Notes: generated by a model not told the origin, from the sequence alone. A stretch of 64,000 bases of DNA from an uncultured Alphaproteobacteria bacterium (GCA_902601455.1 CACKNC010000001.1:220240-284239); one strand, 5' to 3'; numbered from the stretch's first letter, positions 52,336-61,463 are shown. Numbers and translations: made by a program.

Positions 52336-53185
52336 TTATCTTTTCTATTTTCTGATTTTTATTTATTTTAATAACTATGCTTGCTTCAGCGGGCATAGTT
52401 TTTATCATCCATCTTGTCTGTTTTTCATAATGTTGAATAAAATATTCTAATTTTTTTTTAGACATAGAAATTTTTTTCTTTTTTATTAATGCATTTTGTT
52501 TTTCTTGTTTATATCTCCATTTTATAACATGTATAAAAGAAGGGGGCTTAATATATATTTTTTTTTCAAACTTAGAGAATATTTCAGAATATTCTTTTTT
52601 CAAAAAAGAATTATAGTAGTTTCTCCAAATATTTTTATTATCTAATCGTCGCTCCAAATCATTAATATTTTTATGAAGATATTTATTTGAAATTGGTTTT
52701 GATCCACAACACCAACCTTCTAATAAAAGAATGTCTGCATTTTTAATAATTCTTCTTTTTTTTAACACATCATCTGTTAATTTATTAAAAGTTAGAGATC
52801 TGATTGGAAATCTGTTTTGTATAAATTGATTTATGTGATCTTTTAATTTTTTAATGTTATGAGTGCCTGGAACACCTCTAGTAATTAATAATGGATGCAC
52901 CTTTTTTGACAAATCAATTCTTTTTTTCTTACTTAAATAGTAATCGTCAATACTTAAGACCATTACTTTTTTTTTATAAATTTTTTCAATAACTACTTTT
53001 AGTAATTTTGATATAGTTGTCTTTCCAGATCCTTGCGGCCCAGCTATAATAAACTTATTATCATTTGAATCATTTATATGATTAATAATTGGAATAAGAT
53101 GTTGAGTTATATATTTTTTTGAAAAATTCTCATATGTAATTTTTTTTAACTCATTCTTAATAAATATATTAATATCAATTTTCAT
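52316..53185 (-). CDS. P-loop kinase, D-glycerate-3-kinase/YggC-like
   Basis: 289 residues. Walker A is IIAGPQGSGKTTISKLL near 43-59. VMVLSIDDYYLSKKKRIDLSKKVHPLLITRGVPGTHN near 74-110 (quoted as landmark) has the DDFY-type and RGxPGTHD-type motifs of plant-type glycerate kinase and uridine-kinase-like proteins, and ILLLEGWCCG near 153 is the Walker B region. It is expected to phosphorylate D-glycerate or a similar small acid. It diverges from the HAD gene at 53235 over 49 bases. Lys/Ile-rich composition reflects the AT-rich genome. Confidence 0.82.
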   Translation of the reverse strand: MKIDINIFIKNELKKITYENFSKKYITQHLIPIINHINDSNDNKFIIAGPQGSGKTTISKLLKVVIEKIYKKKVMVLSIDDYYLSKKKRIDLSKKVHPLLITRGVPGTHNIKKLKDHINQFIQNRFPIRSLTFNKLTDDVLKKRRIIKNADILLLEGWCCGSKPISNKYLHKNINDLERRLDNKNIWRNYYNSFLKKEYSEIFSKFEKKIYIKPPSFIHVIKWRYKQEKQNALIKKKKISMSKKKLEYFIQHYEKQTRWMIKTMPAEASIVIKINKNQKIEKIIKIDNF

Positions 53186-53234
53186 AAATATAATGAATTT
53201 TTGTTAAATTAATTTATACAATAGAACTAGCATT

Positions 53235-53828
53235 ATGAAATTTCTTTTTGACTTAGGCGGTGTTTTTTTTGATTGGGACCCTAATCATTTTTTCAAGGAT
53301 GTATTTAATAAAGAAGATGAAAGAATTCATTTTTTAACTGAGGTTTGTAATGATGATTGGAATATTCAACAAGATGCTGGAAGAACAATAGAAGAGGCTG
53401 AATTTGAATTAATTCCTAAATTTCCTCATTACGAAAAAGAAATCAAAATGTACTATAAAAATCATCGCAAAATGATCAGAGGGACTTTTAACACATCAAT
53501 AAAAGCCTTAGATAAATTAAAAGATCAAAATTACGAATGTTATGTTTTATCAAACTGGTCTGCAGAAACTTTTATAGGAATGGTTGATGATTATCCTTTT
53601 TTAAAAATATTTGATGGATTATTGATTTCAGGTGAGGATAAATTAATGAAGCCTGATCCTGCAATTTATGAATTGGCAATTAATCGTTTTAAGTTGATAC
53701 CCAATGAAACAGTTTTTATTGATGATAAATTAGAGAATATTGAGACAGCAAAAAATTTAAATTTACAAACTATTCATTTATTAGATCCAAATATAATTGA
53801 ATTAGAAATTGATAAGTTCTTAGTTTAA
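53235..53828 (+). CDS. HAD superfamily hydrolase (YihX/epoxide-hydrolase N-terminal type)
   Basis: 197 residues: motif I FDLGGVFFDWDP near 5-16, motif II YVLSNWSAETF near 97-107 (Ser-Asn-Trp as in YihX/haloacid-dehalogenase-like proteins), Lys motif GEDKLMKPDPAIYE near 133-146, and motif IV VFIDDKLENIETA near 158-170. It is a small-molecule phosphatase, possibly sugar-phosphate specific. It stands 37 bases before the isomerase-like gene that opens the glycerophosphate locus, so it may belong to it. Confidence 0.83.
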   Translation: MKFLFDLGGVFFDWDPNHFFKDVFNKEDERIHFLTEVCNDDWNIQQDAGRTIEEAEFELIPKFPHYEKEIKMYYKNHRKMIRGTFNTSIKALDKLKDQNYECYVLSNWSAETFIGMVDDYPFLKIFDGLLISGEDKLMKPDPAIYELAINRFKLIPNETVFIDDKLENIETAKNLNLQTIHLLDPNIIELEIDKFLV

Positions 53829-53865
53829 CCTTTTCTTAAAAATTTTTTCTATTATAGATAAAAAA

Positions 53866-54750
53866 ATGAAAATTGGATTCACATTAAAACCTAAAGATGG
53901 AAATATTGAAGATTTTGAAAAACAAATAGAATATCTTGAAAAAATTGGAGCAGGATCTGCTGAAATACCTCTGTATGAACTGGATGTAGTTTGTGGAAAA
54001 AAAATTATCAAAGATGAATTAAAATTGCTTAATAAATTTACTCTTAAAAGTAATTTAAAATTTTCAATTCACGGATCAATGTCAGTTAATCTTTTAGACG
54101 AGGATTACTTAGAAGAGCATTTGCAAGTATTAGAAAAAGAAATTCAAGTTTGTTCTGATTTAAATATAAAAATTCTTGTAACTCATTTTGGACATACATC
54201 AGTGGCAACTTCACAAAATCAGAAAAAATATAATGATTTAATTAATATACAAAAACAAAAATATTTTGAAATGGCTGAAATAGCAAAAGTACATGGAGTA
54301 AAATTATGTATAGAAAATATATTCCCTTATACAGATCTTCATTTTACAGCTCTACCTAGTGAAGTGTCAGAAAGTATTCGTGAAATCAATCATCCCAATG
54401 CAAGAACAACTATAGACTTCAGTCATGCATATATAAATTGTAATCTAAGAAAAAAGGATTTAATTCCTGAAATAGAAACAATGATCCCTTACACTGAACA
54501 TCTCCATGTTCATGACTCTTTTGGAAAGTTTAAAACTATGTATACCTATATTTTTGCAGAAGATATTACTTATGGTCAAGGAGATATACATTTACCTTTG
54601 GGTTGGGGAGACATTCCTTTTGATAAAATTTTTTCTTCTGGCGCTTTTAATAAAGATATTTTTTTTAATTTTGAGTTGTCGCAAAGATATAAAAAATACT
54701 ACTCTCAAAATGTCGAGCAAGCAAAAAAACTTATTTCGTTAGTCAAATAA
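53866..54750 (+). CDS. Sugar phosphate isomerase/epimerase (xylose-isomerase-like TIM barrel)
   Basis: 294 residues of the AP-endonuclease 2/xylose isomerase-like barrel: SIHGSMSVNLLD near 68, VTHFGHTS near 105, LCIENIFPYTD near 147 (metal Glu), TTIDFSHAY near 185 (Asp, His), HLHVHDSFGKF near 208 and FFNFELSQRYKK near 266 (final Glu). Metal ligands look complete. It overlaps the phosphoesterase gene by one base, so it is in the glycerophosphodiester operon. It may be an isomerase, epimerase or a phosphodiesterase-like member acting on the diester head group; the exact reaction is unknown. Confidence 0.8.
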   Translation: MKIGFTLKPKDGNIEDFEKQIEYLEKIGAGSAEIPLYELDVVCGKKIIKDELKLLNKFTLKSNLKFSIHGSMSVNLLDEDYLEEHLQVLEKEIQVCSDLNIKILVTHFGHTSVATSQNQKKYNDLINIQKQKYFEMAEIAKVHGVKLCIENIFPYTDLHFTALPSEVSESIREINHPNARTTIDFSHAYINCNLRKKDLIPEIETMIPYTEHLHVHDSFGKFKTMYTYIFAEDITYGQGDIHLPLGWGDIPFDKIFSSGAFNKDIFFNFELSQRYKKYYSQNVEQAKKLISLVK

Positions 54751-55520
54751 TGCAAAATAATTTTATGATTGGGCAAATAAGTGACACTCATTTTGTAGAT
54801 AAAAAACACAAGTTATTTGATAAATATGATACGTATAAAAGATTTATAGATGCGATTGAAACCTGTAATCAATTAATGAAAACTCCAGATTTCTATATAA
54901 TTTCAGGAGATTTAATTCATGATAATGAAATTTTTTATAAAGATTTTTTTGAGCTTTGTAATAAATTCAAAAGACCAATTTATCCTATGATGGGAAATCA
55001 TGATAAAAGAAAAGCTCTAAGGAGTTTTGTCAAAAGTGATTTAATTGATGAAAATGGTTATTTAAACTATACAATAAGTTCATACCCATTAGAGATTATT
55101 TGTCTTGATACAGCCATTGAAAATGTGATTGAGGGGACACTATCAGAGTCAACACTGGACTGGCTTGAAAAAAAATTATTAAATAATACCAATAAACCAA
55201 CTATTATTTTTATGCATCATCCACCAATTGAGATTGGTAGTTTGTTGTTTGATCATATAAAATGCAATAATGGTAAAGAATTTATAAGCTTAATATCTAA
55301 ATATAAAAATGTAAAAGAAGTTATATTTGGGCATGTTCATTGTTCTTTTAGTGAAATTATTAATGGAGTTGAGTTCTCAAGCTGTCCAAGTGCTTCAATT
55401 CAATATCCTATAGGCGCAAAATCAGATAAAAATTTAGAACTGGATACTACGGGCTTCATTAAATTAATAAATTACAATGATGGAACTATTTCAAAAGAAA
55501 ACATTAAAATAAAAAATTAG
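54750..55520 (+). CDS. Calcineurin-like metallophosphoesterase (GpdQ/CpdA-like)
   Basis: 256 residues with all dimetal motifs: GQISDTHF near 8-15 (Asp, His), ISGDLIHDNE near 50-59 (GDxxH variant), MMGNHDKR near 79-86 (GNHD/E), FMHHPP near 153-158 and FGHVHCSF near 192-199. It is of the class III cyclic-nucleotide/glycerophosphodiesterase family. With an Ugp-type transporter, GlpR-like and GlpD-like genes downstream, hydrolysis of glycerophosphodiesters to glycerol-3-phosphate (GpdQ activity) is the best guess; cAMP hydrolysis is the alternative. No signal peptide, so it acts in the cytoplasm after uptake. Confidence 0.85.
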   Translation: MQNNFMIGQISDTHFVDKKHKLFDKYDTYKRFIDAIETCNQLMKTPDFYIISGDLIHDNEIFYKDFFELCNKFKRPIYPMMGNHDKRKALRSFVKSDLIDENGYLNYTISSYPLEIICLDTAIENVIEGTLSESTLDWLEKKLLNNTNKPTIIFMHHPPIEIGSLLFDHIKCNNGKEFISLISKYKNVKEVIFGHVHCSFSEIINGVEFSSCPSASIQYPIGAKSDKNLELDTTGFIKLINYNDGTISKENIKIKN

Positions 55521-55534
55521 TTTTATCAAACCTG

Positions 55535-55585
55535 ATATTCGAAAATCTTCGTTTATTAACAATAAATGTTGTTTTATTTTCGTTT
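55535..55585. promoter_or_regulatory. TTCG-containing repeats upstream of ugpB, candidate DeoR/GlpR operator region
   Basis: Three TTCG cores (55538-55541, 55548-55551, 55579-55582) in an otherwise A/T-only spacer, plus an AACAA-N6-TTGTT inverted repeat (55558-55573). E. coli GlpR and other DeoR-family operators use TTCG-type half-sites, and a GlpR-like repressor is encoded at 59516. Candidate only. Confidence 0.35.
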
Positions 55586-55701
55586 TTTTATTGTATCTAT
55601 TTTTTAAATGCTAATAATAACTTTTAATTAAATTTGGGTTAGATTGCTAATTTTTTTTATAATTTTTTCTAACTTTTTAATTTTTACTAGGGAGGTAAAT
55701 A

Positions 55702-56985
55702 ATGATTAAAACTTATATAAAAATCATATCTTTATTTGCATTTATATTTTCTCTTTCTAGCTTTTCTGCAAAGGCAGTAGAGTTGGAGTTCTATTTTCCA
55801 GTAGCAGTCGGTGGAGCCGCAGCTACAACTGTTGAGGAATTATCAAATAAATATATGGAATTAAATCCAGGTGTAACGATTAAGCCGATTTATGCTGGAT
55901 CTTATACAGATGCTACTACTAAAGCAATAACTGCTGCTAAGGGAGGAAACCCTCCACCTATGGCAGTTTTAATCGCTATTGATATTTTCAAATTTTATGA
56001 TGAAGATCTCGTTATGCCTTGGGATGATATCCTAACAGCTGAAGAGAAAGAAAATTGGATTGGTGGTTTCTATTCTGCATTTATGAAAAATAGTCAAATT
56101 GACGGAGTTACTTATGGAATTCCATTCCAAAGATCTACTCCAGTTTTATACTATAATAAAGATGCATTCAGAGAAGCTGGTCTTGATCCAGAAAAACCTC
56201 CCCAAAATTGGGCTGAGCAATTAGAGTATGCTAAGAAGCTTACCAAAAAAGGATCTGATGGAAACATTGAAAGATATGGAATTAGAATTCCAACAAAAGG
56301 TTTTCCATCTTGGTTAACATCTGGTTTGATCTATCAAAATGGTGGTCAAATGACTAATGGCTTAGGTACTGAAACTTTTTTAGATACTCCTGAAGTTATT
56401 GAAGCTGTTCAATACTTAGTAGATCTAAGTGAAAAGCATAAAGTAATGAGACCAGGAACACTTGAATGGGGAGCAACTCCTAAAGCATTTTTTGAAGGCC
56501 AAACTGCGATGATGTGGACAACTACTGGTAATCTTACAAATGTAAGAAAAAATGCTCCATTTGATTTTGGTGTAGCAATGTTACCAGCTGGTAAAAGTTT
56601 TGGGGCACCAACTGGTGGAGGAAATTTTTACATTTTCAAAGGAACGCCTGAGGCGGAACTTCAAGCTACTAAAGATTTTGTAAAGTGGATGACAGCACCT
56701 GATCAAGCAGGCGTATGGACTATGGCTACAGGTTATGTGGCTCCAAGACCAGATGCTTGGGAAACACAGGCTATGAAAGATTATGTAGCTGATTTTCCTC
56801 CTGCGTTAGTTGCGAAAGAGCAGTTAGCATATGCTGATGCAGAATTTTCAACTTATGAAAATCCTAAGACAGTTAAAATATTTAACACAGCTCTTGAGAA
56901 TGTAATGAGTGGATCAATATCTCCTGCCGATGCTATGAAGCAGGCACAAATTGATATTGATAAAATATTAAAAGATTACAGATAA
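55702..56985 (+). CDS. ugpB: Glycerol-3-phosphate/glycerophosphodiester ABC transporter substrate-binding protein
   Basis: 427 residues with a signal peptide (TYIKIISLFAFIFSLSSFSAKAVE, cleavage near 26). UgpB-like features: LEFYFPVAVGGAAATTVEELSNKY at the mature start, IPFQRSTPVLYYNKDAFREAGLDP near 140-163, and GGGNFYIFKG near 305 followed by FVKWMTAPDQAGVWTMATGYVAPR near 331-354. Strong AGGGAGGT Shine-Dalgarno. It begins a new transcription unit after a 181-base promoter region and is followed by a stem-loop, then both permeases. The context of phosphatases, GlpR and GlpD supports glycerol-3-phosphate or its diesters as ligand. Confidence 0.88.
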   Translation: MIKTYIKIISLFAFIFSLSSFSAKAVELEFYFPVAVGGAAATTVEELSNKYMELNPGVTIKPIYAGSYTDATTKAITAAKGGNPPPMAVLIAIDIFKFYDEDLVMPWDDILTAEEKENWIGGFYSAFMKNSQIDGVTYGIPFQRSTPVLYYNKDAFREAGLDPEKPPQNWAEQLEYAKKLTKKGSDGNIERYGIRIPTKGFPSWLTSGLIYQNGGQMTNGLGTETFLDTPEVIEAVQYLVDLSEKHKVMRPGTLEWGATPKAFFEGQTAMMWTTTGNLTNVRKNAPFDFGVAMLPAGKSFGAPTGGGNFYIFKGTPEAELQATKDFVKWMTAPDQAGVWTMATGYVAPRPDAWETQAMKDYVADFPPALVAKEQLAYADAEFSTYENPKTVKIFNTALENVMSGSISPADAMKQAQIDIDKILKDYR

Positions 56986-56995
56986 ATTTATTACT

Positions 56996-57025
56996 AAACA
57001 GCACTTGAACAATCGAGTGCTGTTT
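56996..57025 (+). terminator. Stem-loop between ugpB and ugpA
   Basis: 12-bp stem AAACAGCACTTG (56996-57007) with CGAGTGCTGTTT (57014-57025), one G-T wobble, 6-base loop, followed by a short T run. It starts 11 bases after the ugpB stop and ends 21 bases before the ugpA start. It is likely a partial terminator or mRNA stabiliser favouring ugpB expression. Confidence 0.8.
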
Positions 57026-57045
57026 TGATTTCAAGTAGGAGATAA

Positions 57046-57921
57046 ATGAACAAAAAAAATAATCTTATAAGCGTATTCTTTTTATTAGTGCCAGGTTTTA
57101 TTCTGTTAATAAGTTTTACTCATATTCCTGCTGTAAAAACTCTAATGAACAGTTTTTTTTCAACTGCGAAAGGAAGAAGGCCTAGTAAATTTGTAGGTTT
57201 AGAAAATTATGATGTTCTTTGGCATGACGCTACATTTTGGAAGGTGTTCACAAATAATATTATTTATGCTTGTGGTGTTATACCTTCTTCAATTTTATTA
57301 TCTTTGGCAATGGCCTTATGGGTAAATAGCAAAATTATTGGTAGACCTTTTTTACGTTTTTCTTATTTTTTACCTACAGTACTTCCTCTTATAGCCGTAG
57401 GAAATATTTGGTTATTTTTTTATGCTCCTGGTTTTGGATTAATAGACCAAATAGCAAGCTCACTTGGATTTTCTAGCTTTAATATACTTGGATCACAGGA
57501 GTCTTCACTTTTTGGAGTAATGGCAGTTGGTATTTGGAAAGAAGCAGGGTTTTATATGATTTTTTATTTAGCAGGTTTGCAAGCTATCCCCCCAGATTTA
57601 CGGGAAGCCGCTATGATCGAGGGTGCGAATAAATGGTATATCTTTTGGAAAATTACTTTTCCTTTACTTACTCCAACAACTTTATTTGTATCTGTAAATG
57701 CAGTAATTAATTCTTTTAGACAGATTGATCATATAGTTGTTATGACACAGGGTGGTCCAGATTATGCAAGTACATTATTGTTATATTATATTTATGAGGC
57801 TGCATTTATGTTTTGGGATACGGCATATGCTACAACATTGAGTGTAGTATTAATTCTAATATTATGTGTAATCGCTATAGGTCAGTTTTTTGTTTTAGAT
57901 AAGAAGGTTCATTATCAATGA
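57046..57921 (+). CDS. ugpA: Glycerol-3-phosphate-type ABC transporter permease
   Basis: 291 residues, six membrane helices, CUT1 permease. The EAA loop is PPDLREAAMIEGANKWYIFWKITFPLLTP near 182-210. The N-terminal helix (FFLLVPGFILLISFTHIPAV) and YASTLLLYYIYEAAF near 243-257 are UgpA-like. It follows the hairpin with an AGGAGA Shine-Dalgarno and overlaps ugpE by 4 bases. Confidence 0.87.
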   Translation: MNKKNNLISVFFLLVPGFILLISFTHIPAVKTLMNSFFSTAKGRRPSKFVGLENYDVLWHDATFWKVFTNNIIYACGVIPSSILLSLAMALWVNSKIIGRPFLRFSYFLPTVLPLIAVGNIWLFFYAPGFGLIDQIASSLGFSSFNILGSQESSLFGVMAVGIWKEAGFYMIFYLAGLQAIPPDLREAAMIEGANKWYIFWKITFPLLTPTTLFVSVNAVINSFRQIDHIVVMTQGGPDYASTLLLYYIYEAAFMFWDTAYATTLSVVLILILCVIAIGQFFVLDKKVHYQ

Positions 57922-58739
57922 AAACTTTATCAAACTTTTTAGGAGAGAGATTGAATGTCATTGGGGCATGGTTATTAGCTCTATTGTGGGTCACTCCATT
58001 ACTTTATGCAATATGGGCTGCAGTTCATCCAATAGAATATGAAGCAAATTTTGATATTTTTGCTCCTTTAACAACCTATAATTTTACTAACGCTTGGTCT
58101 CAAGCTCCTTTTGCTAGATATTTAGTTAACACTGTTTTGATGACAACTATGATTGTAATTTCACAGTTTATTCTATGTACATTTGTTGCTTTTGCTTTTG
58201 CTCGATTTGAATTTCCTTTTAAAAATATATTATTCGCTTTAGTTCTTCTTCAATTACTTATCATGCCAGACATACTTATAGTTGAGAATTACAAGACTAT
58301 TCGTTTTTTAGGTATTATGGATACAATACTAGCAATAGGATTACCCTATATGGCTTCAGGTTTTGGAATTTTTTTATTAAGACAAACTTTTAAATCAATA
58401 CCAAAAGAGCTCGATGATGCTGCTAGAATAGATGGGGCAGGTGTATTAAGAATTATTTGGAATGTATATGTACCACTCTCTATGCCAACTTTTGTTGCAT
58501 ATGGTCTTGTGTCTGTAAGCTTTCATTGGAATAATTTCTTATGGCCATTAATCATTACTAACTCAGTTGAAACAAGACCCTTAACTGTTGGATTAAGTAT
58601 ATTTTCTATGTCTGAGGCAGGTGTCGAGTGGGCCACTATAAGTGCAGGCACACTTATGACAACAGCCCCTTTATTTATTGCCTTTCTTATATTCCAGAGA
58701 CAATTCATAGCAAGTTTTATGACTGCAGGAATTAAATAA
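57918..58739 (+). CDS. ugpE: Glycerol-3-phosphate-type ABC transporter permease
   Basis: 273 residues with six membrane segments and the EAA loop PKELDDAARIDGAGVLRIIWNVYVPLSMP near 159-187; the C-terminus FMTAGIK is the UgpE-type ending. It starts in overlap with ugpA (ATGA) and is followed by a HAD phosphatase after 2 bases, so transporter and phosphatase are one operon. Confidence 0.87.
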   Translation: MKTLSNFLGERLNVIGAWLLALLWVTPLLYAIWAAVHPIEYEANFDIFAPLTTYNFTNAWSQAPFARYLVNTVLMTTMIVISQFILCTFVAFAFARFEFPFKNILFALVLLQLLIMPDILIVENYKTIRFLGIMDTILAIGLPYMASGFGIFLLRQTFKSIPKELDDAARIDGAGVLRIIWNVYVPLSMPTFVAYGLVSVSFHWNNFLWPLIITNSVETRPLTVGLSIFSMSEAGVEWATISAGTLMTTAPLFIAFLIFQRQFIASFMTAGIK

Positions 58740-58741
58740 CA

Positions 58742-59512
58742 ATGAAAGATACTGATAGTATTATACTTGACTTAGATGGAACAGTTTATGTCGATAATCA
58801 AATTATTAACAAATCCGATATTGAAATTAGAAGATTAAAAAAAAAAGGTAAATCAATTTATTACTTAACTAACAATACAAGTAAAAATACTAAACACTAT
58901 TTTAGCAAATTAAATAATTTAAATTTACCAGTATCAACGAATTCAGTTATCTCCCCGATCCATGTTATGATTGATTGGATTAAAAAAAACAATATTAAAT
59001 GTGTTTATATATTAGGTGTTCAAGAAATAATTGATGAGTTAGAAGAAAGCACTGGTGTAGTTCATTCTTCAAAAAATCCTGAGTTAATTATTGTTGCTTT
59101 TGATAGAGAGCTTACTTATCAAAAGCTTGAAACCGCATGTGAATTAATTAATAAAGGGATTCCTTATTATCTAAGCCATATTGATATCTTTTGCCCTACT
59201 CTCAAAGGTAATATTCCAGATTGTGGCGCCATTGGTATGTTAATTGAAAAAACAACAGGAAAAAAATCAATAAATAATTTTGGGAAACCTAGTGACTTAA
59301 TGATTAATTACATAAATACAATTATTGATAAAGATCATAATAAAATTGTTGTTGGTGATAGAATCCATACTGATATTGAACTCGGAAAAAAGATTGGAGC
59401 AGAAACAGTACTTGTTTGTACTGGGGAATATCAAAATTCTAAGAATGATAATTTGAAAATTGACAACACTCAAATATTTAACACTTTAACAGATTACCTA
59501 ATGACTATTTAA
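58742..59512 (+). CDS. HAD phosphatase, NagD/PGP (glycerol-phosphate phosphatase-like) family
   Basis: 256 residues, class IIA HAD: motif I ILDLDGTVYVDNQ near 8-20, motif II YYLTNNTSKNTKHYF near 40-54, substrate-loop Lys in NNFGKPSDLMINY near 178-190, and motif IV VVGDRIHTDIELGKKIGAETVLVCTG near 203-228. Family members dephosphorylate glycerol-3-phosphate, 2-phosphoglycolate or nucleotides. Within an ugp-glp operon, glycerol-3-phosphate or an overflow product is plausible. It is 2 bases after ugpE and 3 bases before the repressor gene. Confidence 0.85.
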   Translation: MKDTDSIILDLDGTVYVDNQIINKSDIEIRRLKKKGKSIYYLTNNTSKNTKHYFSKLNNLNLPVSTNSVISPIHVMIDWIKKNNIKCVYILGVQEIIDELEESTGVVHSSKNPELIIVAFDRELTYQKLETACELINKGIPYYLSHIDIFCPTLKGNIPDCGAIGMLIEKTTGKKSINNFGKPSDLMINYINTIIDKDHNKIVVGDRIHTDIELGKKIGAETVLVCTGEYQNSKNDNLKIDNTQIFNTLTDYLMTI

Positions 59513-59515
59513 ATT

Positions 59516-60307
59516 ATGCAACACCAATCATTACTCCCAGTAAATAAAAGACAACAAGACATTATTGATTATGCTAGAGAAAATGGCTTTGTAACAGTTG
59601 AAAATTTATCAGAAAAATTTCAAGTGACACATCAAACAATTAGAAGGGACCTTTCATTTTTATCTGATAATTTGTATTTATCTAGAACTCATGGGGGTGC
59701 ATTTTTCCAATCAGGTATTAGTAATGTAAATCACTTTTCAAGACAGACAATTGCCGAAAAAGAAAAAATGGCCATTGCTGAGAAAGTTTGTGATATTATT
59801 AGTGATAATTCTTCAGTAGTTTTAAATATAGGTACCACAACTGAGCAAGTAGCTAAAACTTTAGTAGGAGCTAGGAAAGGTCTAAAAATAATAACTAACA
59901 ATATCAATATAGTTAATATAGTTGCTCATTCTCCAAATTGTGAAGTTTGGGTAGCTGGAGGAAAATTAAGAACCGCTGACAATGCAATCATAGGGTCTGT
60001 TGCTTCAGAGTTTATAAAAAATTTCAAAATTGATTATGCTATTGTTGGTGTATCAGCAATAGATAGAGAGGGGACTTTACTAGATTTTGATCATGACGAA
60101 TTGATGGTAACTAAAACGATATATGAGCAGAGTAGAAAAATAATATTAATTGCTGATGCAAATAAGTTTGAGAGAAAAGCACCCTATGTTACAGCGCATT
60201 TAAAAGATGTCGATACATTCGTTACAGATAAAAAACCTAGCAAAGAGATAATTAATATATGTAAAAAAAATAATGTTGAATTAATCATCTCTCCACCAAA
60301 TTCTTAA
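59516..60307 (+). CDS. glpR: DeoR family transcriptional repressor, GlpR-like
   Basis: 263 residues: an N-terminal helix-turn-helix (VTVENLSEKFQVTHQTIRRDL near 22-42, the DeoR signature with TIRRDL) and a C-terminal sugar-phosphate-binding DeoR domain (LNIGTTTEQVAKTL near 102-115, ADANKFERKAP near 219-229). GlpR proteins repress glycerol-3-phosphate genes and are released by glycerol-3-phosphate. Its place directly before the GlpD-like gene and after the transporter supports this effector. The upstream spacer of ugpB contains TTCG repeats that could be its sites. Confidence 0.85.
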   Translation: MQHQSLLPVNKRQQDIIDYARENGFVTVENLSEKFQVTHQTIRRDLSFLSDNLYLSRTHGGAFFQSGISNVNHFSRQTIAEKEKMAIAEKVCDIISDNSSVVLNIGTTTEQVAKTLVGARKGLKIITNNINIVNIVAHSPNCEVWVAGGKLRTADNAIIGSVASEFIKNFKIDYAIVGVSAIDREGTLLDFDHDELMVTKTIYEQSRKIILIADANKFERKAPYVTAHLKDVDTFVTDKKPSKEIINICKKNNVELIISPPNS

Positions 60308-60311
60308 ATAA

Positions 60312-61463
60312 ATGACAGGTATGTATGATATTTTTATTATAGGCGGAGGTATTAATGGGGCTGGAATTGCAAGGGATGCAAGCGGTAGAGGTTTAAAAGT
60401 GTATTTGGCAGAGAAGGGCAAGGTAGGCTCTGCAACATCCTCTTGGTCATCTAAATTAATACATGGGGGGTTGAGATATTTAGAAAATTATGAGTTTAAA
60501 CTTGTAGCTGAGTCTTTAAGAGAAAGAGAAGTAATTACTCGAATTGCACCAAATATAACTAAACCATTACCGTTCGTTATTCCTCACTCTAAAAGACTTA
60601 GATCAAAATTATTAATAAGATTAGGTTTATTTTTATATGACAATCTTGGTGGAAAAACAAAAATACCAAAATCATCAAAAATTAATTTTAATAAGAAATA
60701 TAAAAACATTTTACAGTCAAAATTTGTAGAAGGATTTCAATATTATGATGTTAAAGTTGATGATAAAAAATTAGTTGAGATGAATATAGATGACTCAAAA
60801 AAAATGGGAGCTGAAATTGCTGAAGATACAAAAGTAATAGATGCTAAAAGAAATGAAAATTATTGGGAAATAACTCTTAATAACAATGATGTAATTAGAT
60901 CAAAAATCTTAATTAATGCTGCTGGACCTTGGATTAATGAAACAGTGAATAATGTTTTAAAATTAAATACAAAAAAATCTATTAGATTAGTTAGAGGTAG
61001 TCATATTATAACAAAAAAATTGTATGATGAAGAGGTGGCATTTACACTACAAAATGATGATAACAGAATTGTATTTGTTATTCCCTATAAAGAAGAATTT
61101 TCATTAATTGGAACTACTGAGGTTGATGTTAATACTCCAGATAATCCTGCTATATCCGATGATGAAAAAATATATTTGATAAATTCAATAAATAATCATT
61201 TTGTAAAACAAATTTCACAGGTTGATATTGTAGATACTTATTCAGGTATTCGACCTTTGATAGAAGATTTTAAAGAAGCCTCCAAGGTGTCTAGAGATTA
61301 TATTTTTGATTTAAATGTTCAGAATATTGGTTCGCCCTTACTGAATATCTATGGAGGTAAACTCACTACGTATAGAAAATTATCAGAAAAGGTTATGGAA
61401 GAGCTAATGCCTTTTTTACCTGACGCTAAAAATAAAAATTGGACTTCCTTAAAAAAATTATAA
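60312..61463 (+). CDS. glpD: GlpD-like FAD glycerol-3-phosphate dehydrogenase lacking the C-terminal domain
   Basis: 383 residues against about 500 for typical GlpD. The FAD motif DIFIIGGGINGAGIARDASGRG near 5-26 and SSKLIHGGLRYLENYEFKLV near 47-66 are strongly GlpD-like, as are RLVRGSHII near 230 and IYGGKLTTYRKLSEKVMEEL near 351-370. The ORF then stops at NWTSLKKL, exactly where the C-terminal helical DAO_C domain should begin. The following spacer does not encode that domain in any frame that I could see. It oxidises glycerol-3-phosphate to dihydroxyacetone phosphate, donating electrons to quinone in the family. The truncation may be a natural short form. Confidence 0.82.
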   Translation: MTGMYDIFIIGGGINGAGIARDASGRGLKVYLAEKGKVGSATSSWSSKLIHGGLRYLENYEFKLVAESLREREVITRIAPNITKPLPFVIPHSKRLRSKLLIRLGLFLYDNLGGKTKIPKSSKINFNKKYKNILQSKFVEGFQYYDVKVDDKKLVEMNIDDSKKMGAEIAEDTKVIDAKRNENYWEITLNNNDVIRSKILINAAGPWINETVNNVLKLNTKKSIRLVRGSHIITKKLYDEEVAFTLQNDDNRIVFVIPYKEEFSLIGTTEVDVNTPDNPAISDDEKIYLINSINNHFVKQISQVDIVDTYSGIRPLIEDFKEASKVSRDYIFDLNVQNIGSPLLNIYGGKLTTYRKLSEKVMEELMPFLPDAKNKNWTSLKKL

